DNA from: Streptomyces barkulensis
GTDB lineage: Bacteria > Actinomycetota > Actinomycetes > Streptomycetales > Streptomycetaceae
Direction: 5' to 3'
Assembly (NCBI RefSeq): GCF_002843305.1
Contig: NZ_PGSG01000108.1
Span: 1 to 64,000 of the forward strand
Length of the DNA stretch: 64,000 nucleotides
Below the pieces are notes generated by a model. That model worked only from the letters and a program-made list of their open reading frames with translations. It was not told where the DNA came from and ran no database searches. Positions 58,858-64,000 of the stretch are shown here, in pieces (position 1 is the stretch's first letter; every line of letters starts with the position of its first letter). Position numbers and translations under genes: made by a program.

Positions 58858-58902
58858 CGTACGGCCCGGAGCGGGCGTACGACGGCACGTACGGCTGTAC
58901 GG
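58858..58902. promoter_or_regulatory. Cluster of CGTACG-type sites upstream of the PucR gene
   Basis: CGTACGG (58858), CGTACG (58876), CGTACGG (58888) and TGTACGG (58896) lie within 45 bp, starting 25 nt after the ATPase stop and 160 nt before the PucR start. CGTACG is a palindrome. A cluster like this may be an operator, maybe for the PucR protein itself. There is no direct proof. Confidence 0.4.
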
Positions 58903-59018
58903 TCAGTAGTGGTGCGGCCGTATCCTTGCTACCGCACGGACAAAACCCGCCGCCCTCCTCTCCCGCCCGCCGGGCCGCCGGCCGGCGGTCGAACGCCGGA
59001 AAGGGCCCCAGATCAGCC

Positions 59019-60728
59019 ATGCCGATCACCCTTGCCTCGCTGGTCCAGAACTCCTCCCTCAAGCTCGCCGTCCTCGCGGGCGAGGGGCGGCTGGACGCCC
59101 CGGTGCGCTGGGCGCACGTCAGCGAGCTGGCCGACCCGGTGCCGTATCTGGACGGCGGGGAGCTGCTGCTGGTCACGGCGATGAAGCTCGACGTCGAGGA
59201 CGCGGGGGCGATGCGCCGCTACGTCGCCCGGCTGGACGCCGCCGGTGTGGTCGGGCTGGGCTTCGCGGCCGGGGTCGCCTACGACACGGTGCCCCCGGCA
59301 CTGCTGGACGCCGCCCGCGAGGCCGGTTTCCCGCTGCTGGAAGTGCCCCGGCGCACCCCGTTCCTGGCCATCGTCAAGGCGGTCTCGGCGGCAGGCGCGG
59401 CCGAGCAGTACCGCGCGGTCAAGGCCGGGTTCGAGGCCCAGCGGGAGATGACCCGCGCCGTGCTCTCCGCGCGCGGCACATCCGGTCTGCTGGCGAAGCT
59501 GGCGGCCCATGTGGACGGCTGGGCAGCGCTCTACGACGTCTCCGGAGCGCTGGTCGCCGCCGCTCCGTCCTGGGCCTCCCGCCGCGCCGCCGAGCTGACC
59601 GACGAGGTGCGGCGGCTGCGCGACCGCTCCGCCACCGCGAGCGCCGTGGTGAGCGGGACCGGCGGCCGGGCGGGCGACCGGGTGGAGCTGCAGTCGATCG
59701 GTTCCGGGCGCCGGGTCAGGGCCGTGCTCGCGGTCGGCACCGGCGCCCCGCCGGGCACCGCCGAGCGCTACGCCGTCAACTCCGCCGTGGCGCTGCTGAC
59801 GCTGACCACCGAGCGGTCCCGGGCCCTGCTGGAGGCCGAGCAGCGACTGGGTGCGGCGGTGCTGCGGATGCTGCTGGCCGGGGAGGCCGACCACGCCCGG
59901 GCAGTGGCCGGTTCGCTCTACGGCACACTGCTGGACGAGCCGCTGCGGGTGGTCGTGGCCGAGGGCGCGTCGGCACGGGGCAAGGCTGCGGGCGTCCGGG
60001 AGCCCGGTGCGGGCGGGGCCGCGGGCGGTCCTCCCGAGGAGGCGGGCGAGGCGGAGGGCGCCCTGCCCGCCGGGGTGGAGGCGCTCGCGGAGAAGACCGA
60101 GTCGGCCGCCGCCCGGGCGGGGGAGTCCGTCCTGTTGGTCCGGCACGACCGGCGGCTGGTGGCACTGGTGGCGGACGGCGGCGCCGCCGCGGCGGCCTGC
60201 GCGGACTTCGCGAGCCGGACCGAGACGGCGGCCGGGGGCGTCCCGGTGGGCGCCGGCACGGAACACGGGGTGGTCGTCGGCGTCTCGGCGCCCGCCGGAC
60301 TCGCCTCCGTGGCCGCGGCGTTCAAACAGGCCGGGCAGGCGCTGTCCGTCGCCCGCCGCCGCGGCCGGTCGCTGGTCGAGCACGAGGACGTGGCCTCCGG
60401 CTCGGTCCTCCCGCTGCTGGCCGACGAGGCGGTGCGCGCCTTCGCCGACGGGATGCTGCGCGCGCTGTACGAACACGACGCGCACGGCCGCGGCGATCTG
60501 GTCGCCTCGCTGCACGCCTGGCTCTCCCGGCACGGGCAGTGGGACGCGGCCGCCGCCGACCTCGGCGTCCACCGGCACACCCTCCGCTACCGGATGCGGC
60601 GGGTCGAGGAGATCCTCGGCCGGTCGCTGGACGATCCGGACGTGCGGATGGAGCTGTGGCTGGCGCTCAAGGCGACGGCGACCGTGCCCTTGGTCCAAAG
60701 GGACCAGGGGCGGACCCGCAAGGGCTGA
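59019..60728 (+). CDS. PucR family transcriptional regulator (EpuRI-like)
   Basis: 569 residues. The N-terminal PucR sensor domain (about 1-130) reads LAGEGRLDAPVRWAHVSELADP. A GGDEF-like middle and the C-terminal HTH_30 domain (about 490-545, AAADLGVHRHTLRYRMRRVEE) follow. In S. coelicolor, EpuRI (SCO5656), a PucR protein, represses gamma-glutamylpolyamine genes. The neighbouring gabT and dehydrogenases fit that role. A Gly/Ala/Glu-rich insert (about 325-365) is an unusual linker. No strong SD precedes ATG 59019. Confidence 0.85.
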   Translation: MPITLASLVQNSSLKLAVLAGEGRLDAPVRWAHVSELADPVPYLDGGELLLVTAMKLDVEDAGAMRRYVARLDAAGVVGLGFAAGVAYDTVPPALLDAAREAGFPLLEVPRRTPFLAIVKAVSAAGAAEQYRAVKAGFEAQREMTRAVLSARGTSGLLAKLAAHVDGWAALYDVSGALVAAAPSWASRRAAELTDEVRRLRDRSATASAVVSGTGGRAGDRVELQSIGSGRRVRAVLAVGTGAPPGTAERYAVNSAVALLTLTTERSRALLEAEQRLGAAVLRMLLAGEADHARAVAGSLYGTLLDEPLRVVVAEGASARGKAAGVREPGAGGAAGGPPEEAGEAEGALPAGVEALAEKTESAAARAGESVLLVRHDRRLVALVADGGAAAAACADFASRTETAAGGVPVGAGTEHGVVVGVSAPAGLASVAAAFKQAGQALSVARRRGRSLVEHEDVASGSVLPLLADEAVRAFADGMLRALYEHDAHGRGDLVASLHAWLSRHGQWDAAAADLGVHRHTLRYRMRRVEEILGRSLDDPDVRMELWLALKATATVPLVQRDQGRTRKG

Positions 60729-60817
60729 GATCCGGAGGGACCGGGGCCCGGGGGCCGGACCTGGGGGCCGGATCCGGGACGGCCGGACCCGGGAGGCCCG
60801 GGCGCGGCCAGGACCCG

Positions 60818-60858
60818 GTCAGGGCACTGTCAGGACACCGTCAGGGCGTCAGGAGCAG
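60818..60858. repeat. 11-bp repeats in the convergent gap after the PucR gene
   Basis: GTCAGGGCACT (60818), GTCAGGACACC (60829), GTCAGGGC (60840) and GTCAGG (60848) follow each other. The last copy spans the carboxypeptidase stop at 60849. The gap also holds repeated GGGGCCGGAYC runs near 60750-60770. A terminator may be formed there, but I could not fix one. Confidence 0.65.
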
Positions 60859-62180
60859 TACTGCTGCTCCTTGCCGATCGAGCGGTACATGCAGTCGGCG
60901 TTCTCCATCAGCAGCAGGACGGCGTCCTCGTTGCGGCTGGTCTCCCGCTCGATCACCTCGTCGGGCGGGTAGAAGCCGTCCCGCCCGTTCGGGCCGGGGT
61001 ACATCTCGAAGGTGTAGCTGAAGATGCGGTGCTCGGCCCACAGCCAGTCGTTGATCGTTCCGTCGGTGATGTAGAGGTCGCTGGACTGCTGGGGGGTGTA
61101 GCCGTTGGACGCGGCCATCGCCCTGCCGACGGCGGCGAAGGCGTTCCGGTCGTCCTGGGTGAGCCCCGGTGCGGTGTCGCTGTAGGTGTAGCCGTAGGGC
61201 CACAGCACCAGTTCGCTGTAGGTGTGGAAGTCGATGTGCGCCTTGATCTGCTGCTCTCCGCCGACCACGCGGCCGCGGACGAAGTCGGCGACCACCCGCA
61301 CCTCCGGCGCGGACCCGGCGGACGGGCCGCGGTAGGTGGCGCTGTAGGGGCTGGAGGAGGAGCCGCCGCAGCAGCCCCACTTGTAGTACCAGTTGCGGTT
61401 GAGGTCGGTGCCGACGTACCAGGAGCCGGAGTTGGGCTGGCGGTTCTTGCGCCAGCTGCGGTAGCTGCCCGAGGCGATGTCGTACTCGCCGCCGTCGGGG
61501 TTGACGTCGGCGATCACCCACAGCTCGCGGCTGTCGACCATGCGGGTGATGCGGGAGTCGCCGCCGTATCGCTCGCCGAACTCGCGGATCACGTACAGCG
61601 CCATCTCCACGGTGAGGTGCTCGCGGGCGTGCAGGTGGTGGGTGAACAGCACCTCCGGCTCGCTCTCGTCGGCGGAGACGTTGTCGCTGATCTTGACGGC
61701 GACGATGTCGCGGCCCTGGTAGGTCTTGCCGATGACCTTCTTGGCCATGATGTCCGGGTACTCCCGCACATATCCGTCGATGGCCGCCATGGTCTCGGCG
61801 TAGTTGTGGTAGCCGGAGTCACTGGGCGGGTAGTCGAGGGTGTCCGCCCCGTCGCTTTCGGCGCCCCGCTGCGGGGGAGCGGGCAGGGCGGTGAGGCGGT
61901 GGCCGGCCTTCCGCAGCTTCTCGGCCTGCGCGGCGTCGGCGGTGACCACCACCGAGTGTTCGCGCACCGCGTCGATGGCCGTACCCGTACGGGCGATGGC
62001 CGTGCGCTGTTCGGCGCCGGTGATCCCGGCGATCTCGTACTGCCGCTCGCCGGCGGGGGTGGCCCGCCGGCCGTCGTCGGGAGGAGCGGCGGTGGCCTGT
62101 GCCCCGAGCGGAACGGCCAGTGCGAGGGTGAGGAGGAGGGCGGCGGTGAGGGTCCGCCGCCCGTGAGGACGTCTACGCAT
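60849..62180 (-). CDS. Secreted zinc carboxypeptidase, M14 family
   Basis: 443 residues. Sec signal peptide (about 8-32, TLTAALLLTLALAVPLG). A propeptide of about 90 residues precedes the M14 domain. Zinc ligands are in HAREHLT (HxxE) and HIDFHTYSEL. DLNRNW and TFEMYP carry the substrate Arg/Asn and catalytic Glu. It cuts C-terminal residues from peptides outside the cell. AGGAGAC is 4 nt before ATG 62180. A four-cysteine pattern suggests disulfides. It converges with the PucR gene. Confidence 0.93.
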   Translation of the reverse strand: MRRRPHGRRTLTAALLLTLALAVPLGAQATAAPPDDGRRATPAGERQYEIAGITGAEQRTAIARTGTAIDAVREHSVVVTADAAQAEKLRKAGHRLTALPAPPQRGAESDGADTLDYPPSDSGYHNYAETMAAIDGYVREYPDIMAKKVIGKTYQGRDIVAVKISDNVSADESEPEVLFTHHLHAREHLTVEMALYVIREFGERYGGDSRITRMVDSRELWVIADVNPDGGEYDIASGSYRSWRKNRQPNSGSWYVGTDLNRNWYYKWGCCGGSSSSPYSATYRGPSAGSAPEVRVVADFVRGRVVGGEQQIKAHIDFHTYSELVLWPYGYTYSDTAPGLTQDDRNAFAAVGRAMAASNGYTPQQSSDLYITDGTINDWLWAEHRIFSYTFEMYPGPNGRDGFYPPDEVIERETSRNEDAVLLLMENADCMYRSIGKEQQYCS

Positions 62181-62436
62181 CGCGTCTCCTGGGGTGTCCA
62201 GTTCGACGGGTGGGGGTGGTGCGTTCCGTGCCGTGTCATGGTCGCGGCAAAACAGCGGGCGGGCAACCGGGCCCTTTCCGACAAAGAGGTGCGCGGAACA
62301 ACCCGAGTGATACGTGCCGGACAAGAGTCCCGTACGGCCCCGGCCCCTACGGTGGTGCCAGGAGCCGGCCGCGCAGCAGCCGGGCCCCGACCACCACCTC
62401 CACCGCTCCACCACTTCGGAAGGGCCGGGATACGCA

Positions 62437-63891
62437 GTGACCACAGCGACTTCCCCACACGCGTTCTGGCTCGCCGGCCGCGAGGCGACCGGCGACGAGA
62501 CCTTCGAGGTCACCTCGCCCTGGGACGGCCGGACCGTCGGCACCGTCAGCGTCCCCACCGAGGCCCAGGTCGAGCAGGCCGTGGCCGCCGCGGCCGAGGT
62601 GGCCGCCGAGTTCGCGGCCACCCCCGCGCATGTGCGCGCCGCCGCCCTGGACCACGTCCACCGGCGGCTGGCCGAGCGTACCGAGGAGATCGCGAAGCTG
62701 ATCTCCGCCGAGAACGGAAAGCCCATGAAGTGGGCCCGCGGTGAGGTCGGCCGCTGCGTGTCGGTCTTCCGCTGGGCCGCCGAGGAGGCCCGCCGCTTCA
62801 ACGGCGGCACCGCGCAGCGGCTGGACACCGACGCGGGCGGGACCGGCCGTCTCGCCCTGACCCGGCGCTTCCCGCGCGGACCGGTGCTGGGCATCGCACC
62901 GTTCAACTTCCCCCTCAACCTGTGCGCCCACAAGGTCGCCCCGGCCATCGCGGTCGGCACGCCGATCATCCTCAAGCCCGCCCCGGCCACCCCGCTGTCC
63001 GGGCTGCTCATCGGTGAGCTGCTGGCCGAGACGGACCTGCCGGCCGGCTCCTGGTCGGTGCTTCCCGTCCCCAACGACCGCATGCCGTCCCTGGTGGCCG
63101 ACGAGCGCCTGCCGGTCATCTCCTTCACCGGCTCCGGCCCCGTGGGCTGGTCCATCCTGGACACCGTGCCCCGCAAGCGCGTCACCCTGGAGCTGGGCGG
63201 GAACGGCGCGGCCGTCGTGCTGGCCGACTACTCCTCCGACGCCGACCTGGACTGGGCCGCGCAGCGCATCGCGACCTTCTCCAACTACCAGGGCGGCCAG
63301 TCCTGCATCTCCGTCCAGCGCGTCATCGCCGACGCCTCGGTCCACGACCGGCTGGTGCCCCGGGTGGTCGAGGCCGTCGAGGCGCTGGCCACCGGCGACC
63401 CGTCCGACGACGCCACCGACGTCGGCCCGCTGATCAGCGAGGACGCCGCCAAGCGGGTGGAGTCCTGGGTCGACGAGGCGGTCGCGGCCGGTGCGAAGCT
63501 GCTGACCGGCGGAAAGCGCGACGGAGCCACCTACGCCCCCACCGTCCTCGCGGACGTGCCCGCCGACACCGCGGTCTCGTGCGAGGAGGTCTTCGGCCCC
63601 GTGCTCACACTGACCTCGGTCGACGGCGAGGAGGCCGCCTTCGCCGCGGTCAACGACTCCAGGTACGGCCTGCAGGCCGGGGTGTTCACCCACGATGTGC
63701 GGGCGGCCTTCCGCGCCCACCGTGCCCTGGAGGTCGGCGGTGTGGTCATCGGCGACGTGCCCTCCTACCGCGCCGACCAGATGCCCTACGGCGGCACCAA
63801 GGAGTCCGGCGTCGGACGCGAGGGCGTGCTGTTCGCCATGGAGGACTACACCTACGAGCGGGTGATGGTCCTCACCGGCCTGGACCTGTAG
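62437..63891 (+). CDS. NAD(P)-dependent aldehyde dehydrogenase
   Basis: 484 residues. The active site has E252 (LELGGNGAAVV) and C290 (GGQSCISVQ). FNFPLNLCAHKVAPAI and the NAD-binding ITFTGS-like VISFTGSGPVGW are present. It begins TTATSPHAFWLAGRE at GTG 62437; the SD is weak. It is different from the dehydrogenase at 49657 (lacks the PWNYP motif). Its substrate may be succinate semialdehyde or another aldehyde; gabT and the PucR protein are near, but the carboxypeptidase gene is divergent. A terminator follows. Confidence 0.88.
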   Translation: MTTATSPHAFWLAGREATGDETFEVTSPWDGRTVGTVSVPTEAQVEQAVAAAAEVAAEFAATPAHVRAAALDHVHRRLAERTEEIAKLISAENGKPMKWARGEVGRCVSVFRWAAEEARRFNGGTAQRLDTDAGGTGRLALTRRFPRGPVLGIAPFNFPLNLCAHKVAPAIAVGTPIILKPAPATPLSGLLIGELLAETDLPAGSWSVLPVPNDRMPSLVADERLPVISFTGSGPVGWSILDTVPRKRVTLELGGNGAAVVLADYSSDADLDWAAQRIATFSNYQGGQSCISVQRVIADASVHDRLVPRVVEAVEALATGDPSDDATDVGPLISEDAAKRVESWVDEAVAAGAKLLTGGKRDGATYAPTVLADVPADTAVSCEEVFGPVLTLTSVDGEEAAFAAVNDSRYGLQAGVFTHDVRAAFRAHRALEVGGVVIGDVPSYRADQMPYGGTKESGVGREGVLFAMEDYTYERVMVLTGLDL

Positions 63892-63908
63892 TCGCCGCCC
63901 CCTCGCCC

Positions 63909-63952
63909 GGTTCGCCGCGGCCCGGCCCCGGAAGGAGGACCGAACCGCGGCG
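63909..63952. terminator. Inverted repeats after the last dehydrogenase gene
   Basis: GGTTCG (63909-63914) pairs with CGAACC (63941-63946), or CGCCGCGG (63913-63920) with CCGCGGCG (63945-63952). They are alternative stems. It sits between the dehydrogenase stop and a possible convergent gene end at 63968. Confidence 0.4.
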
Positions 63953-63967
63953 CGGGCCCGCCCGTCG

Positions 63968-64000
63968 TCAGGTGGCTTCGGCGGAAGAGGGGCCGTCGAA
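63968..64000 (-). CDS. Possible C-terminus of a convergent gene, partial
   Basis: On the minus strand, ten codons reading FDGPSSAEAT end at TGA (63970-63968). The frame is open to the window edge. Placement after a bidirectional terminator suits a convergent gene, but ten codons prove nothing. Confidence 0.3.
   Translation of the reverse strand, partial: FDGPSSAEAT

Noticed and set aside
1..64000. CRISPR array, toxin-antitoxin or other defence system.
   Set aside because: No direct repeats of CRISPR size with spacers, no cas or typical defence genes, only short-period tracts.

Overview
The window is a very GC-rich actinobacterial chromosome segment. Gene content and order identify it as Streptomyces: smc, glcP, ftsY, nsdA, amtB-glnK-glnD, ffh, rpsP-khpA-rimM-trmD-rplS, four tandem signal peptidase genes sipWXYZ, dprA, whiG, rpsB-tsf, pyrH-frr-cdsA-rlmN. 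From memory this order matches the S. coelicolor core region around SCO5575 to SCO5680. I ran no database search. GTG and TTG starts, 4-nt GTGA overlaps and genes with a -10 hexamer only 6-9 nt before the start codon also fit Streptomyces.

Layout. 1-3251 is the right end of an integrative element of the pSAM2 (AICE) type: the tail of a Spd-like transfer protein, a small zinc-finger protein, a RepSA-type HUH initiator, an excisionase and a tyrosine integrase. The integrase reading frame runs into the 3' end of a chromosomal CAP-domain gene, so that gene is probably the attachment target. 3179-10598 carries the CAP protein, acylphosphatase, Smc and the glucose permease GlcP. 10806-14791 has ftsY, a primase/polymerase-like gene and the developmental regulator nsdA. 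15071-19289 is the nitrogen-control operon amtB-glnK-glnD behind a near-consensus GlnR box. 19366-27196 holds ffh, a second-type prolyl-tRNA synthetase and the rpsP to rplS ribosome/tRNA-maturation cluster. 27322-30715 is the signal peptidase cluster. 30729-36907 has a DUF2469 gene, yraN, yifB, dprA, whiG, a TetR regulator and a degenerate LytM protein. 37260-43284 covers translation factors, UMP kinase, CDP-DAG synthase and RlmN. 43379-47304 is a TPP-riboswitch-controlled thiamine ABC transporter (thiBPQ). 47382-64000 is more accessory: an ABC exporter with a broken signature motif, two aldehyde dehydrogenases, a probable aminodeoxyfutalosine deaminase (menaquinone pathway), a PAP2 phosphatase, GABA aminotransferase, a VirD4-like membrane ATPase, a PucR-type regulator and a secreted zinc carboxypeptidase.

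How the genes work together. Ffh, FtsY and SipWXYZ make and process exported proteins. RpsP, RpsB, RplS, Tsf, Frr, RimM, TrmD, RlmN and ProS serve translation. AmtB, GlnK and GlnD sense and import ammonium. GabT, the aldehyde dehydrogenases and the PucR protein point to GABA/polyamine catabolism. NsdA and WhiG are developmental regulators.

I found no tRNA, rRNA or CRISPR array. Nothing forms a clearly new multi-gene system. The most unusual items are the integration of the element into the 3' end of a protein gene, the VirD4-like ATPase outside a conjugation module, the LytM protein lacking its catalytic histidines, the ABC ATPase lacking its LSGGQ motif, and several strong hairpins and short-period repeat arrays between genes.
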